This document shows, one piece after another, positions 1 through 11,127 of a stretch of 64,000 nt of DNA. The DNA lies in assembly GCF_000686045.1 (NCBI RefSeq), contig NZ_JMLV01000001.1, positions 582,310 through 646,309 on the forward strand, read 5' to 3'. The notes under the pieces were generated by a model. That model was not told the origin of the DNA. It searched no databases and saw only the letters and a list, made by a program, of their open reading frames with translations. The position numbers and the translations under genes are program-made. How positions within the stretch are numbered: the stretch's first letter is position 1; every line of letters starts with the position of its first letter. The DNA is from Fodinicurvata fenggangensis DSM 21160. GTDB taxonomy: Bacteria; Pseudomonadota; Alphaproteobacteria; Kiloniellales; DSM-21159.

Positions 1-2827
1 CGGCTTCGTCCTCTCCGTTCTCATCATCGCCTTCAAGATCCTGGAGATGCGCCACTGATACAACATGCTCGTCTTTGCCAACCCGGAACAATGTAACCCC
101 ACGGGTTGTTCGCCCGGCCATGCGAATACCTTCCACCGAGGTACGGATAAGCTGGCCTGCATTGGTGACAAGCATGATCTGGTCGTCAGGGCCGACGGGG
201 AATACAGCCGCAACCTTGGCCGCGCCTCCCCCCGAACGCGAGAGGTCGAGATTGCCGATACCCTGGCCACCTCGTCCGGCCACACGATACTCATAGGACG
301 AAGTGCGCTTTCCATAACCATCGTCGGAGACGGAAAGAATGAACTCTTCATTCGATTCCAATTCGGCAAGACGGTCTTCACTAAGCTGCAGAACTTCCAC
401 GTTTTCCGTGGATTCCTCCGCTCCATCCTCCAACTGGTTCTCCGCGCGTCGTCTCGCGGATGCATGACGCAGATAAGCCTCGCGCTCCTCACTGCTGGCC
501 TCGACATGGCGCAGTATGGACATGGAGATGACCTCATCTCCCTTAGCAAGGCGAACCCCCCGAACACCCGTGGAATTACGTCCGGCAAAAACCCGGACAT
601 CCGTGATCGGGAAACGGATGGCTTTGCCAGCCGCCGTAGCCAGCATGACATCACTGTCATCACTGCAAGTCGCAACACCGACCAAGTAACCGTCTTCGGG
701 TGCTAGCTTCATGGCAATCTTGCCATTGGCCATGACGTTCGTGAAATCCGACAAACGATTGCGCCTGACCGTCCCGGCCGAGGTGGCAAACATCACGAAC
801 ATGTCGCTCCAGGTGCTTTCATCCTCCGGCAATGGCATGAAAGCCGTGATGGTTTCGCCTTCCTGCAACGGCAGCAGGTTGACCAACGCCTTGCCTCGTG
901 CCTGGGGCGTCCCTTGCGGCAGGCGGTAAACCTTCATCTTGTAGACCATGCCGCGTGACGAGAAGAACAGCACGGGTGTGTGCGTATCCGTCACGAACAG
1001 CCGCGAGACGAAATCCTCGTCACGCGTGGACATGCCACTGCGACCACGACCACCCCTGCGCTGCGCCCGGTAGGCCGAAAGCGGCACACGTTTGATGTAG
1101 CCGCCGTGTGTCACGGTTACGACCATGTCCTCACGCGGGATCAGGTCTTCGATATCGTGCTCGAACTCGCTGTCCTCTATGGTGGTACGACGCTCGTCCG
1201 CAAAGCGCGAACGCGTATCCACCAGTTCGCCGCGCAACACTTCCATCAGGCGCTCGCGCGAGGTCAGGATGGTCAGGTAATCCTTGATCTTGGCAGCCAG
1301 ATCATGGAGTTCCTCGGCAATCTTGTCGCGTTCCAGCCCCGTCAGACGCTGCAGACGCAAGTCCAGTATGGCACGTGCCTGGGCATCGGAAAGACGATAG
1401 GATCCGTCTTCACCGACCACGTATCCCGGCTCGTCGATCAAGTCGATCAAGGGGGCGACTTCCGAGGCCGGCCAATGGCGCTCCAGCAAGGCGGTCCGCG
1501 CGGCCTGCGGATCCGGCGCGGCACGAATCAGCTCGATCACCGCATCGATGTTGGCTACGGCAATCGCCAGCCCCACCAGCACATGAGCGCGCTCTCTGGC
1601 CTTTCCGAGCTCATAGGCCGTACGGCGGGTGATAACCTGTTCCCGGAAGGTAATGAACGACGTCAGAACCTCACGCAGGGTCATGAGCTGCGGACGCCCA
1701 CCACTGATGGCCAGCATGTTGACGCCGAAGGATGTCTGCAGCGGCGTGTAGCGGAACAACTGGTTCAGCACGACATCCGACATGGCATCCTTGCGCAGTT
1801 CGACAACAACACGCAGGCCATGCCTGTCCGACTCGTCACGGATTTCCGAAACGCCCTCGATGATCTTTTCGCGCACAACTTCGGCAATGCGTTCCAGCAT
1901 GCGCGCCTTGTTCACCTGGTAGGGCACCTCGGTAATGATGATCGCTTCCCGGTCCTTGGCATAGGTCTCGATGTGGGTGCGCCCCCGCATGACAACGGAG
2001 CCGCGCCCGGTCCGGTAGGCCGAAGCAATTCCGGAACGCCCCAGAATGATACCACCCGTTGGGAAATCCGGCCCCGGTACCAGCGGCAGCAACTCTTCGT
2101 CAGACATCTGCGGATTGTCCACCAGAGCACAGCAAGCATCGATCACCTCACCCATGTTGTGGGGCGGAATGTTCGTTGCCATGCCGACGGCAATACCGCC
2201 GGCACCATTGACCAGAAGGTTCGGGAAGCGCGCCGGCAGGACCGTGGGTTCGTGAGTCGTCTCGTCGTAGTTCTGCTGGAAATCGACGGTCTCCCTGTCA
2301 ATATCCTCCAGCAGCGACTCACTGGCCGCGCGAGTCAGCCTGGCTTCGGTATAACGCATGGCCGCGGGCGGATCGCCATCCATGGAGCCGAAATTGCCCT
2401 GGCCATCCACCAACTGCCGGCGCATGGAGAAGTCCTGCGCCATGCGGACCATGGCATCGTAAATCGCGCTATCGCCGTGCGGGTGATACTTACCCATCAC
2501 GTCACCTACGATACGCGCCGACTTGCGATAGGGCCGATTCCAGTCGTAGCCCTCTTCCTTCATCGCATAGAGTATCCGGCGATGAACGGGCTTCAAGCCG
2601 TCACGCACGTCGGGCAACGCACGCGAGACAATGACACTCATGGCATAGTCGAGGTAGGAGCGCTGCATCTCCTCCTCTATGGTGACAGGACTTATACCCT
2701 CGCCTCCTCCACCAATGCCGCCTGGAATCGGGGGCGCACCGTCACCGTTACCACCACCCTCTCCATCGGGCTGTGCCGTTTCAGAGGACTCCGCAGCCGT
2801 GCTCACGCTCTCGTCTATGTCGCTCAA
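1..2827 (-). CDS. gyrA: DNA gyrase subunit A (C-terminal end cut by window)
   Basis: GyrA is the DNA-breaking and rejoining subunit of gyrase, which introduces negative supercoils with GyrB. Read on minus, the protein has the conserved start [20 protein letters not shown], the [12 protein letters not shown] segment, the catalytic tyrosine in AMRYTEARL, and a GyrA box QRRGGRG ahead of the C-terminal DNA-wrapping blades. The quinolone-contact residues equivalent to E. coli Ser83 and Asp87 are Ser and Asp, the sensitive state. The frame stays open to base 1, so the stop is outside the window. There is no ATG before the conserved core; the likely start is TTG at 2827. That gives an unusual Gly-rich, acidic extension of about 45 residues ([12 protein letters not shown]). 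A GTG inside the extension is an alternative start. It lies downstream of elaA and ssb on the same strand. Confidence 0.96.
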   Translation of the reverse strand, partial: MSDIDESVSTAAESSETAQPDGEGGGNGDGAPPIPGGIGGGGEGISPVTIEEEMQRSYLDYAMSVIVSRALPDVRDGLKPVHRRILYAMKEEGYDWNRPYRKSARIVGDVMGKYHPHGDSAIYDAMVRMAQDFSMRRQLVDGQGNFGSMDGDPPAAMRYTEARLTRAASESLLEDIDRETVDFQQNYDETTHEPTVLPARFPNLLVNGAGGIAVGMATNIPPHNMGEVIDACCALVDNPQMSDEELLPLVPGPDFPTGGIILGRSGIASAYRTGRGSVVMRGRTHIETYAKDREAIIITEVPYQVNKARMLERIAEVVREKIIEGVSEIRDESDRHGLRVVVELRKDAMSDVVLNQLFRYTPLQTSFGVNMLAISGGRPQLMTLREVLTSFITFREQVITRRTAYELGKARERAHVLVGLAIAVANIDAVIELIRAAPDPQAARTALLERHWPASEVAPLIDLIDEPGYVVGEDGSYRLSDAQARAILDLRLQRLTGLERDKIAEELHDLAAKIKDYLTILTSRERLMEVLRGELVDTRSRFADERRTTIEDSEFEHDIEDLIPREDMVVTVTHGGYIKRVPLSAYRAQRRGGRGRSGMSTRDEDFVSRLFVTDTHTPVLFFSSRGMVYKMKVYRLPQGTPQARGKALVNLLPLQEGETITAFMPLPEDESTWSDMFVMFATSAGTVRRNRLSDFTNVMANGKIAMKLAPEDGYLVGVATCSDDSDVMLATAAGKAIRFPITDVRVFAGRNSTGVRGVRLAKGDEVISMSILRHVEASSEEREAYLRHASARRRAENQLEDGAEESTENVEVLQLSEDRLAELESNEEFILSVSDDGYGKRTSSYEYRVAGRGGQGIGNLDLSRSGGGAAKVAAVFPVGPDDQIMLVTNAGQLIRTSVEGIRMAGRTTRGVTLFRVGKDEHVVSVAHLQDLEGDDENGEDEA

Positions 2828-2954
2828 AATCGAAATCTCTGGACAGGAAAAAACACAGGAAAATCAAGGGCTGTAAAACAACCGCGATTCTTGTGTGCAG
2901 ATTAGCAGATTGCCGCCCCTGCTACAAACACACAGGACCGCAGCTCAACGCCGC

Positions 2955-3425
2955 TTAACCGGCGGGCCGGATCATGTCCACATGGGGAATGCCATGATCG
3001 TCATAAGGCAGGCTGTTCGCCTGGAAGCCCAAGCGTTCATAGAAGTCGCAGAGATGCGATTGAGCAGACAGTTTCACGGCCTGGGGACGGAAACGCCGAG
3101 TCACTTCTACGAGCGCTTCATGGACAAGGGCCTGGCCGTGACCTTGCCCGCGATAAGCCTGGCGAATGGCAATACGCCCAAGGACCGGAGCTGGACCAGC
3201 CATGATCGGAGGCAACAGCCTCAGATACCCTGCAAGCGCCCGGGCGCCACCATGCACAGAGTCATGGTCATAGGCCAGTAAATGCAGGGCCTCTCGATCC
3301 AGGCCGTCCACATCGCAGCAGGGAGATTTCTGCTCCACCACGAATATATCGGAGCGGATCCGGAGAACTTCATACAGTTGATCGCGCGATAACTCGTCGA
3401 AACTTCTCCAGATCATCTCCATCAT
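2955..3425 (-). CDS. elaA: ElaA-type GNAT acetyltransferase
   Basis: A 156-residue single-domain GNAT protein, predicted to transfer acetyl from acetyl-CoA to an unknown amine. It matches the ElaA family in length and motifs: the N-terminal RSDIFVVEQ block, the acetyl-CoA loop RQAYRGQGHGQALV (around residues 89-102), and the C-terminal DFYERLGFQ and DDHGIPHVDM blocks. It starts 11 bases after the ssb stop and is followed by gyrA, so it is probably co-transcribed with ssb. Three ATGs cluster at the start (3425, 3422, 3416) behind a GGAG. The physiological substrate is not known for this family. Confidence 0.85.
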   Translation of the reverse strand: MMEMIWRSFDELSRDQLYEVLRIRSDIFVVEQKSPCCDVDGLDREALHLLAYDHDSVHGGARALAGYLRLLPPIMAGPAPVLGRIAIRQAYRGQGHGQALVHEALVEVTRRFRPQAVKLSAQSHLCDFYERLGFQANSLPYDDHGIPHVDMIRPAG

Positions 3426-3436
3426 CCGCTCCGATT

Positions 3437-3931
3437 TTAGAAGGGTATCTCGTCGTCCAGGTCCCCAGGTCCGGACGAAGCGCCTCCTCCGCTACCCCCG
3501 CCGGAACCGTAATCGGCGGGAGCACCGCCACCGTAGCTGCCGCTACCGCCGCCGCCAAAATCGGACTCTCCTCCGCCTGAACGGCTGTCCAGCATGTTCA
3601 GTTCCCCACGATAGGGCCGCAGGACAACTTCGGTGGTATAGCGCTCGGAACCGGACTGGTCGGTGTACTTGCGCGTCTCCAGTTGGCCCTCGACATACAG
3701 CTTCGACCCCTTGCGCAGGTAACGCTCGCAGACGCCGACCAGGCTTTCATTGAAGATGACGATGCGATGCCATTCGGTCTTCTCGCGGCGCTCGCCAGTC
3801 TGCCTATCTTTCCATGATTCCGAGGTTGCCAGAGCCAGATTGCAGACACGCCCCCCGTTCTGCATCGTCCGTATTTCCGGGTCTCGCCCCAGGTTCCCGA
3901 CCAGAATGACCTTATTCACGCTTCCCGCCAT
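3437..3931 (-). CDS. ssb: Single-stranded DNA-binding protein
   Basis: SSB coats single-stranded DNA during replication, repair and recombination and recruits partners through its C-terminal tip. The 164-residue protein has the OB-fold core in the first 110 residues ([16 protein letters not shown], then WHRIVIFNE), a Gly/Ser-rich linker of about 40 residues, and the acidic tail ending DLDDEIPF, the standard partner-binding tip. It is divergent from uvrA with about 190 bases between the starts, a common arrangement in proteobacteria. Confidence 0.97.
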   Translation of the reverse strand: MAGSVNKVILVGNLGRDPEIRTMQNGGRVCNLALATSESWKDRQTGERREKTEWHRIVIFNESLVGVCERYLRKGSKLYVEGQLETRKYTDQSGSERYTTEVVLRPYRGELNMLDSRSGGGESDFGGGGSGSYGGGAPADYGSGGGSGGGASSGPGDLDDEIPF

Positions 3932-4124
3932 CTGCCTGCTTTCCTTTCAACGTTCTGCGGTAGAGTGGCGCAGCTTATTCATCCATCCTTGTGAACGCCA
4001 CCCCGTACAGTCACGTTCCTGCAAACAGCTTGAAAATTATCTGTCCCTCACGTTAGCTAACGCTCGTCTTTTCCAGATCATTACCCATATTGGGCAGGTC
4101 GACAATCCTCAGCGTAAAACCATC

Positions 4125-6989
4125 ATGTCCGCAGAATTCACCGGTCCCAAAATCGAGGTGCGCGGCGCCCGCGAGCACAACCTCCGCAATGTGAACGTGG
4201 ATCTGCCGCGCGATAGCCTCGTGGTCATCACGGGGCTTTCCGGTTCGGGCAAGTCATCCCTGGCGTTCGACACGATCTATGCGGAAGGCCAGCGGCGTTA
4301 CGTGGAATCCCTTTCCGCCTATGCACGTCAGTTCCTGGAACTGATGCAGAAGCCTGACGTGGATTCCATCGAGGGGCTTTCGCCTGCCATCTCGATCGAG
4401 CAAAAGACCACATCCAAGAATCCGCGTTCTACCGTCGGCACCGTCACCGAAATCTACGACTATCTGCGCCTGCTTTTTGCGCGCACAGGCATCCCCTATT
4501 CCCCGGCCACTGGTCTACCCATCGAAAGCCAGACTGTCAGTCAGATGGTCGATCGGGTCATGGCCATGCCAGAGGGCACCCGGCTCTACCTGCTGGCCCC
4601 CATCGTACGGGGCCGCAAGGGAGAGTACCGCAAGGAACTCCAGGAACTGCAGAAAAAGGGGTTCCAGCGCGTCAAGATCAATGGCGAGATCCACGAAATC
4701 GAGGATGCGCCAAGTCTCAACAAGAAGCAGAAGCACGACATCGAGGTCGTGGTCGACAGGCTGGTGGTACGCGAAGGTCTTGAAAGCCGCCTGGCGGATT
4801 CCTTCGAGACGGCGCTGAATCTGGCTGATGGTCTGGCCTTTACGGAGGATGCGGACAGCGCGGAACGGCAAACCTTCTCGGCACGCTTCGCCTGCCCCGT
4901 ATCAGGCTTCACCATCGACGAGATCGAGCCCAGGCTGTTTTCCTTCAACAACCCCTTTGGCGCCTGCCCGGCATGCGACGGGCTGGGCAAAATGTCCTTT
5001 GTTGATGCAGATCTTGTGATCGCGGACCCGTCGAAAAGCCTGTTGCGCGGAGCCGTTGCCCCCTGGGCCAATTCCTCGTCCCCCTATTACCAGCAGACAT
5101 TGGAAAGCCTGGCACGCCACCTGAATGTTGCCGTGACCGCACCTTGGCACGAACTGCCAGAGGACGCGCGTACCGCCATTCTTTTCGGTACGGGCAAGGA
5201 ACCCGTACGCATGAAGTACGATGATGGCCTGCGCAGCTACGAAACCAACAAGCCCTTCGAAGGAGTCGTGCCCAACCTGGAGCGCCGTTGGCGCGAAACC
5301 GACAGCGATTGGGTTCGCGATGAAATCGAACGCTACCGTGCCAGCCATCCCTGCGAGGCCTGTGGCGGCTATCGCCTGAAACCCGAAGCCCTGGCCGTGA
5401 AGATCGATGGTCATCACATAGGCGAGGTGGCGGACTTCTCCATTGGAGAGGCCTTCGAATGGTTCCGGGATCTCGAAAGCCGGATGACAGGCAAGCAAAG
5501 TGAAATTGCCCAACGCATCCTGAAGGAGATACGCGAGCGCCTGAATTTCCTGCACGACGTCGGCCTGACTTACCTGACTCTCTCGCGGGCTTCTGCCACG
5601 CTTTCGGGAGGCGAAAGCCAGCGCATCCGCCTGGCTTCACAGATCGGCTCTGGCCTGACGGGCGTCCTCTATGTACTGGATGAGCCATCGATCGGCCTGC
5701 ATCAGCGCGACAATGCCCGTCTGCTGGACACCCTGAAACGGCTGCGTGACCTGGGCAACACGGTCATCGTGGTGGAGCACGACGAGGATGCCATTCGCAG
5801 CGCGGATTATCTGGTCGACATGGGACCGGGAGCCGGAACGCACGGTGGCCGGGTCGTAGCCGCCGGCCTGCCCGAAGACATCATGCAATCCAGCGACAGC
5901 CTGACTGGGCAGTACCTGACGGGCGTGCGCCAGATAATCGTTCCTGCCAAACGCCGTAAAGGACACAAGGGGCAGAAGGTTTCCCTGCGTGGTGCAAGTG
6001 GACACAACCTAAAGAACGTGAACGCCGAGATACCACTGGGAACGCTGACCTGCATCACCGGGGTTTCCGGCAGCGGTAAATCCACGCTGACCATTGATAC
6101 CCTCTACAAGTCCCTGGCCCGACGCCTGAATGGCAGCAAGGAACAACCAGCGCCACATGAAGCCATCGAAGGCCTGGAGTTCCTGGACAAGGTCATCGAC
6201 ATCGACCAGTCCCCCATCGGCCGCACACCGCGCTCCAACCCGGCAACCTACACCGGAGCCTTCACGCCAATTCGTGAATGGTTTTCTGGCCTGCCCGAGG
6301 CCCAGGCACGCGGCTACAAACCCGGGCGCTTTTCCTTCAACGTGAAGGGCGGGCGCTGCGAAGCTTGCCAGGGTGATGGGGTTATCAAGATCGAAATGCA
6401 TTTCCTGCCTGACGTCTTCGTGGAATGCGATGTCTGCAAGGGCAAGCGCTACAACCGAGAAACGCTCGAGGTCAGATTCCGCGGCAAGTCTATTGCCGAT
6501 GTCCTGGACATGACTGTCGAAGAGGCGCGCGACTTCTTCCAGGCCGTACCCTCGATCCGTGTCAAGATGGAAACGCTGGAAAAGGTCGGGCTCGGCTACA
6601 TCAAGGTTGGACAGGCAGCAACCACCCTTTCAGGGGGGGAGGCCCAGCGCGTAAAACTGTCCCGGGAGCTCGCCAAGCGTTCGACAGGCAAGACCCTCTA
6701 TATCCTGGACGAGCCGACCACAGGCCTCCACTTCGAGGATGTCCGCCACCTCCTACAGGTTCTGCACACCCTGGTGGACAACGGCAACACCGTGGTCGTC
6801 ATCGAGCATAACCTGGAAGTGATCAAGACGGCCGACTGGCTGCTGGACCTGGGACCGGAAGGTGGCGACGGCGGTGGACGCATCATTGCCGAGGGCACAC
6901 CCGAAGATGTGGCCCAGACACACGGCAGCTTCACGGGCGCGTATCTACAAGCCTACCTGCCGGCACTCAAGGACCTCAAGCGCGCCTGA
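4125..6989 (+). CDS. uvrA: Excinuclease ABC subunit A
   Basis: UvrA is the damage-sensing ATPase of nucleotide excision repair. The 954-residue protein has two ABC ATPase modules: Walker [10 protein letters not shown] near residue 37 and GVSGSGKST near 645; signature LSGGESQR near 492 and LSGGEAQR near 834. Zinc-binding CxxC pairs are visible at CPACDG, CEACGG, and in the second half CEACQG with CDVCKG. The frame is open far upstream, but conservation begins at [20 protein letters not shown], so ATG 4125 is taken as the start. It ends six bases before the stop of the convergent lpxR-like gene. I could not find a clean SOS box of the alphaproteobacterial GTTC-N7-GTTC form in the ssb-uvrA gap. 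Confidence 0.98.
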   Translation: MSAEFTGPKIEVRGAREHNLRNVNVDLPRDSLVVITGLSGSGKSSLAFDTIYAEGQRRYVESLSAYARQFLELMQKPDVDSIEGLSPAISIEQKTTSKNPRSTVGTVTEIYDYLRLLFARTGIPYSPATGLPIESQTVSQMVDRVMAMPEGTRLYLLAPIVRGRKGEYRKELQELQKKGFQRVKINGEIHEIEDAPSLNKKQKHDIEVVVDRLVVREGLESRLADSFETALNLADGLAFTEDADSAERQTFSARFACPVSGFTIDEIEPRLFSFNNPFGACPACDGLGKMSFVDADLVIADPSKSLLRGAVAPWANSSSPYYQQTLESLARHLNVAVTAPWHELPEDARTAILFGTGKEPVRMKYDDGLRSYETNKPFEGVVPNLERRWRETDSDWVRDEIERYRASHPCEACGGYRLKPEALAVKIDGHHIGEVADFSIGEAFEWFRDLESRMTGKQSEIAQRILKEIRERLNFLHDVGLTYLTLSRASATLSGGESQRIRLASQIGSGLTGVLYVLDEPSIGLHQRDNARLLDTLKRLRDLGNTVIVVEHDEDAIRSADYLVDMGPGAGTHGGRVVAAGLPEDIMQSSDSLTGQYLTGVRQIIVPAKRRKGHKGQKVSLRGASGHNLKNVNAEIPLGTLTCITGVSGSGKSTLTIDTLYKSLARRLNGSKEQPAPHEAIEGLEFLDKVIDIDQSPIGRTPRSNPATYTGAFTPIREWFSGLPEAQARGYKPGRFSFNVKGGRCEACQGDGVIKIEMHFLPDVFVECDVCKGKRYNRETLEVRFRGKSIADVLDMTVEEARDFFQAVPSIRVKMETLEKVGLGYIKVGQAATTLSGGEAQRVKLSRELAKRSTGKTLYILDEPTTGLHFEDVRHLLQVLHTLVDNGNTVVVIEHNLEVIKTADWLLDLGPEGGDGGGRIIAEGTPEDVAQTHGSFTGAYLQAYLPALKDLKRA

Positions 6990-6994
6990 GCTTC

Positions 6995-8035
6995 TCAGAA
7001 CGGCACACGAACCGACAGAGCGACCGACCCAAAACTGTCCCAAACGTCCCGGTTCCGGATCTGGGGCGAACGATAGACCTGCGTATAGGTCAATCGCATA
7101 GGACCATAGGTAAGTGCCACCCCGCCCTGGACTTCTGCATTGAACCAGCGGCGGCTTACAGAGGGGCTGTCCCGGAAGGTGTTTCCATCCAGGAAAATGT
7201 CCCTTGCAACACCTCTGCCTTCGACACCTGCAAAGAAATAGCCGCTCAAACGGTCGTTCAGCTTGAAATAACTGGAGCCGGGCAGACTGGGACGAATTCG
7301 CGGGGCCCCGAAATCATCCTCGAGGTCGAAACCTATGCGCATCGAAGCGCCAGCGGAGCCATAGGTCATGACATTGCCTAGTGCAACGCCCGCGTGCGGC
7401 ATCAGATCGATCCCGAACCGCCCCTCCGGATCGGGCTTATAGTGGAATTGCCGCCACTTGCGTTCATAACTGAGGATGAATCCGGGCTCGTTATGCAATT
7501 GGTTATCCCACCCCTTGGCGGTGGGGATATCGAGAATCCTGTGTGTGGTGTTCTGTACTTCCCGTCCCAGTGCGGCCGGCCCGACCATTCCGACATCCAG
7601 GGCAAGCGATTGGAACAACCCATAGTTTTCGTCATAGGCGATTGCACCCAAGCTGCCATACAGCCAGCCGGCGTAAGGTCTGTCGTTATCGATCAGATCT
7701 CGTTCCTGGGTATCGCTGGGAGTGAAGATGCTTTGCCCGAAGGACAGGCTGTAACGAAGACGGTCGCCATAACTCAGGAAGGGAATGGCCTCGATCAGGT
7801 TCCGGGCCCAATGGCTGCCCTGCTTCTCATCGGAGAGGTATTCAAACACGAAGCCACTGGTATAGTCGCGATCCGTTCCGGAGACGGAATCGTTTTCCAG
7901 TTGAAAGGTTAAGGTCCCCTTCTCACGGTGGTCCTTTTTCTCCTGCGGCGACTGCTCATCCTGTCCCAGGGCAGGCAGGGAGAAACACGACAGAAGCAAT
8001 CCCGCTGCCCCACTTATAGCCAGTCTGTAATTCAC
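6995..8035 (-). CDS. lpxR: LpxR-family lipid A deacylase (outer membrane)
   Basis: A 346-residue predicted outer membrane beta-barrel of the LpxR/DUF2219 family. Characterised members remove the 3'-acyloxyacyl chain from lipid A. An N-terminal signal peptide ends near LPALGQ (residue 25). The family active-site region is visible as LENDSVSGTDRDYTSG around residues 46-61, with the Asn-Asp pair at 48-49, and the later blocks NDRPYAGWLYGSL and LHNEPGFILSYERK. The C-terminal residue is Phe (SVRVPF), typical for BAM-dependent barrels. It stands alone on minus, upstream of which lies dacB on the same strand after a 183-base gap. Activity on this organism's lipid A is inferred. Confidence 0.83.
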   Translation of the reverse strand: MNYRLAISGAAGLLLSCFSLPALGQDEQSPQEKKDHREKGTLTFQLENDSVSGTDRDYTSGFVFEYLSDEKQGSHWARNLIEAIPFLSYGDRLRYSLSFGQSIFTPSDTQERDLIDNDRPYAGWLYGSLGAIAYDENYGLFQSLALDVGMVGPAALGREVQNTTHRILDIPTAKGWDNQLHNEPGFILSYERKWRQFHYKPDPEGRFGIDLMPHAGVALGNVMTYGSAGASMRIGFDLEDDFGAPRIRPSLPGSSYFKLNDRLSGYFFAGVEGRGVARDIFLDGNTFRDSPSVSRRWFNAEVQGGVALTYGPMRLTYTQVYRSPQIRNRDVWDSFGSVALSVRVPF

Positions 8036-8218
8036 GACGGGAAAGTCCTTTAGTGTAATTCCAAGTAAGCTGCGACTTCAGCAATAGATAAAAATCTACG
8101 TAACGGCAAGAAAACAGGCTATGACAAAAGTTGCATGATTTCTGGTCATCGGATCATGCGTTGCAGCAGGCGACTTCGCTAAAGGGCTGCTTTCTCTCAG
8201 GCACCACTGGCCACGCAT

Positions 8219-9703
8219 CTACTGGGATTGATTGGCTGTTCCCTCCCAATAGGGCGCCAAATCCTGGCGCATGGCCTCGAATATCTCTGCGCGCGGAATC
8301 GGTTGGCCGGGCGCACCGTTCACCAGGAAGGCAAAGGCTCCCCATCCGCCATCCCGAAAGCGCAGATAGCCAGCCAAACTGGTAACCGTCACGGGCTCGC
8401 TGAGGCCACCCGTTTTCACTGCCAATCGCCTCAGCCAATCCGGATCCCGCTTCTTGAGGCTGCTGCCAGCCGTATGATCAGGCACGGTCAAGCTGCTTAG
8501 GAAAGCGGGAAAAAGCCCCGGTTTCTGGCGATAGTAATGATCCAGGACGGCTATCAATGCGCCGGCCGAGAGACGATTGTCCGTGTCCAGGCCACTGCCA
8601 TCGAACAAGCGTATGCCAGAAAAGGAGTCGGGGAAGAGTGTACCGGAGCTTTCTGCCAGATGGCCGGCATAGACCTGGAGCCTTTGCGCGGCTTCTGCCA
8701 CTGACAGCGGCGGCCTGCCGCCCTTATCCACATCGAGGTTCAGCAGCAGGACATCGGACATGTAGTTGTTGCTATACCGCATCATCCCCGCCAAGGACGA
8801 ATCCAACCTGTCTCCACTATGTCTGACCAGTTGTACGGCACTCTTCGGCGGAGGTTCGTGCGTGACCCGGACCGTTCCCTGAATCGAAATGCCCTGTTCC
8901 TCCAGGAAAGCCTGAAACAGCAATCCAGTCTGCAGGTCGGGATTTCCGGCAGAACGGTACAACATACGTCCATCCCGCCCTGGTGCCAGGCTACCGGACA
9001 GTTCGATGACGTCCCGTCCACCGGATAAGGTTGCGCGTCGGGCAGCGAGGTATCCGCCCCGCTCGCTTGCCACATGGCCCTTGAGTTCGACTTCAGGCAG
9101 ATCAAAGGGATACAATCTGGTTCGAACAGTCCCGTCCTGATGCTCGACGGTAATGCTCCAGCTGGCATAGTTGCTGCCAGCAGAAGAAAGCGGCGCATCA
9201 TAGGCATTGCGCGAAGCCTGCCTAGCCTCGCAACGATCCTGGACATTGCAGGCCACCAAACCAAAGCGTGACGCATTCACAACCAGATCGCCTTCTATGC
9301 GCCTGAGTCCCTTCCGGGAGAGTGCGCGCGCCATCTTCCAGAAGTCCTCATCGGTCAGCGCGGGATCTCCACCTCCCAGCAGGACCAGATTTTCAACGCT
9401 TCCGTTCCGCAGGGGGCTGGAGCCAAGAAGCCGGGTTTCGAAACGATGATCGGGCCCCCAGGTTTCAAGCGCCAGACCTGCGGTGAACAGCTTCGTAACC
9501 GAGGCCGGAATCAAGCTGCGATCTGCAGAGTTTTCCGCCAACACCTGCCTTGTCTGCAAATCAACGATCGCTGCAGAAAAGGAGGCACCTTTCTGTTGCT
9601 GTAAGGCCTTCATTGCCGAGAATGGCTCGGCGCCTACAGGCAGACAGTACAAAGCAACCAACAGGAAGCCTATCATTGTCCTGGATAACAGTTTGACTGC
9701 CAT
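8219..9703 (-). CDS. dacB: D-alanyl-D-alanine carboxypeptidase/endopeptidase (PBP4/DacB type)
   Basis: A class C penicillin-binding protein that trims or cleaves peptidoglycan peptides in the periplasm. With the start at ATG 9703 it has 494 residues and a signal peptide ([11 protein letters not shown]). The three active-site motifs of the family are present: SVTK at about 68-71, SNN near 307 (RYSNNYMSD), and KTG near 427 ([10 protein letters not shown]). The long insert between the first two motifs is typical of PBP4. The frame continues further upstream, but that extension lacks a signal-peptide-like start and would come within three bases of trmFO. It is divergent from trmFO with 65 bases between them. 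Confidence 0.9.
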   Translation of the reverse strand: MAVKLLSRTMIGFLLVALYCLPVGAEPFSAMKALQQQKGASFSAAIVDLQTRQVLAENSADRSLIPASVTKLFTAGLALETWGPDHRFETRLLGSSPLRNGSVENLVLLGGGDPALTDEDFWKMARALSRKGLRRIEGDLVVNASRFGLVACNVQDRCEARQASRNAYDAPLSSAGSNYASWSITVEHQDGTVRTRLYPFDLPEVELKGHVASERGGYLAARRATLSGGRDVIELSGSLAPGRDGRMLYRSAGNPDLQTGLLFQAFLEEQGISIQGTVRVTHEPPPKSAVQLVRHSGDRLDSSLAGMMRYSNNYMSDVLLLNLDVDKGGRPPLSVAEAAQRLQVYAGHLAESSGTLFPDSFSGIRLFDGSGLDTDNRLSAGALIAVLDHYYRQKPGLFPAFLSSLTVPDHTAGSSLKKRDPDWLRRLAVKTGGLSEPVTVTSLAGYLRFRDGGWGAFAFLVNGAPGQPIPRAEIFEAMRQDLAPYWEGTANQSQ

Positions 9704-9768
9704 GTTCCGGGTTGCCTCTCTGCACTGCTCGCATTGTATCAAGCCTGCAGCTTCGCTATGTGTCATGC

Positions 9769-11124
9769 ATGAGTAAAGAACAAGTCCATATCATAGGCGG
9801 CGGCCTGGCTGGCAGTGAAGCAGCCTGGCAATTGGCGCAAGCTGGCGTTCCGGTCTTGCTTCACGAGATGCGCCCAATCTGCAAGACCGAAGCGCACCAG
9901 ACGGACTCATTGGCCGAACTGGTGTGTTCGAATTCCTTTCGCTCCGATGATGCAATGAACAATGCCGTTGGCCTGCTGCATGAGGAAATGCGCCGCTGCA
10001 ATTCCCTCATACTTGCCATGGGGGACCGCAACCGCCTGCCGGCTGGGGGCGCGTTGGCCGTAGACCGGCACGGGTTTTCAGCCGATGTCACCGCTGCGCT
10101 CGAAGCCGAACCGCTGATCGAGATCGACCGGAACGAGGTAGCAGGCCTGCCACCCGAAAGCTGGAGCCAGGTGATCGTGGCAACCGGTCCGCTCACCTCC
10201 AGTGCTCTTGCGGAAGGCATTCGCGATCTCAGCGACATGGAATCGCTAGCTTTCTTCGATGCGATCGCGCCGATTGTCTACAAGGAGTCCATCGATTTCT
10301 CCAAGGCGTGGTTCCAGTCGCGCTATGACAAGGGCGACGGCAGTGACTACATCAACTGTCCTCTGAATGAAGCGGAATACGAGCGTTTCATTACAGCCCT
10401 GTTGGAAGGTGAAAAGACCGCCTTCAAGGAGTGGGAGAAAGACACTCCCTATTTCGAAGCCTGTCTGCCCATCGAGGTAATGGCCGAACGTGGGGCCGAA
10501 ACTCTGCGCTATGGTCCGATGAAGCCGGTTGGATTGCACGACCCTCACAGGGAGGAGCCACCTTATGCAGTGGTTCAACTGCGTCAGGATAATGCCCTGG
10601 GAACACTTTATAATATCGTCGGTTTCCAGACCAAGCTGAAGTATGGCGCCCAGGCCGAGATCTTCCGCATGATCCCGGGTCTGGAGAATGCCGAATTCGC
10701 CCGACTGGGCGGAATCCATCGCAATACCTTCATCAACTCTCCGCGCCTGCTGGATGGAACCCTGCGTCACAGAAAGGCGCCTCACTTGCGCTTTGCCGGT
10801 CAGATAACCGGAGTGGAAGGCTATGTGGAATCAGCGGCCATCGGTCTGCTGGCCGGTCGTTTCGCAGCTTCGGAACAGAATGGCGATGAAATATCCCTGC
10901 CGCCACGCCCTACGGCGCTGGGCAGCTTACTGGCACATATCACCGGGGATGCCGAAGCGGAAACCTTCCAGCCAATGAACATAAACTTCGGTCTGTTGCC
11001 GCTCGCGCCGGCAGCGGCCAATGGCAAGAAGCTGCGCAAGAAGGACCGCAAACCCGCCATGGCAGAACGCGCCCTCAAGGAACTCGATGCCTGGCTTGGA
11101 AAGACCCGCGCTGCTGCCGAGTAA
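9769..11124 (+). CDS. trmFO: tRNA (uracil-54-C5)-methyltransferase, folate/FAD-dependent
   Basis: TrmFO makes ribothymidine at tRNA position 54 using methylenetetrahydrofolate and FAD. The 451-residue protein has the N-terminal dinucleotide-binding motif GGGLAGSE (residues 10-17), the cysteine at 53 in [13 protein letters not shown] that is conserved in the family, the block [15 protein letters not shown] carrying another conserved cysteine, and the C-terminal [19 protein letters not shown]. The start is ATG 9769, where similarity begins, rather than the longer open frame. It is convergent with the NDUFAF6-like gene with only three bases between the stops. Confidence 0.96.
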   Translation: MSKEQVHIIGGGLAGSEAAWQLAQAGVPVLLHEMRPICKTEAHQTDSLAELVCSNSFRSDDAMNNAVGLLHEEMRRCNSLILAMGDRNRLPAGGALAVDRHGFSADVTAALEAEPLIEIDRNEVAGLPPESWSQVIVATGPLTSSALAEGIRDLSDMESLAFFDAIAPIVYKESIDFSKAWFQSRYDKGDGSDYINCPLNEAEYERFITALLEGEKTAFKEWEKDTPYFEACLPIEVMAERGAETLRYGPMKPVGLHDPHREEPPYAVVQLRQDNALGTLYNIVGFQTKLKYGAQAEIFRMIPGLENAEFARLGGIHRNTFINSPRLLDGTLRHRKAPHLRFAGQITGVEGYVESAAIGLLAGRFAASEQNGDEISLPPRPTALGSLLAHITGDAEAETFQPMNINFGLLPLAPAAANGKKLRKKDRKPAMAERALKELDAWLGKTRAAAE

Positions 11125-11127
11125 CGT

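Noticed and set aside
980..2905. Long plus-strand open frame (641 codons)
   Set aside because: It lies opposite gyrA and its translation has no recognisable domain; it is an antisense shadow of a GC-rich conserved gene.
4005..4018. Possible SOS box GTAC-N6-GTTC between ssb and uvrA
   Set aside because: The spacer is six bases, not seven, and one half-site is imperfect.
3750..4124. N-terminal extension of the uvrA frame
   Set aside because: The extension overlaps ssb on the other strand, contains no conserved residues, and UvrA similarity starts at ATG 4125.
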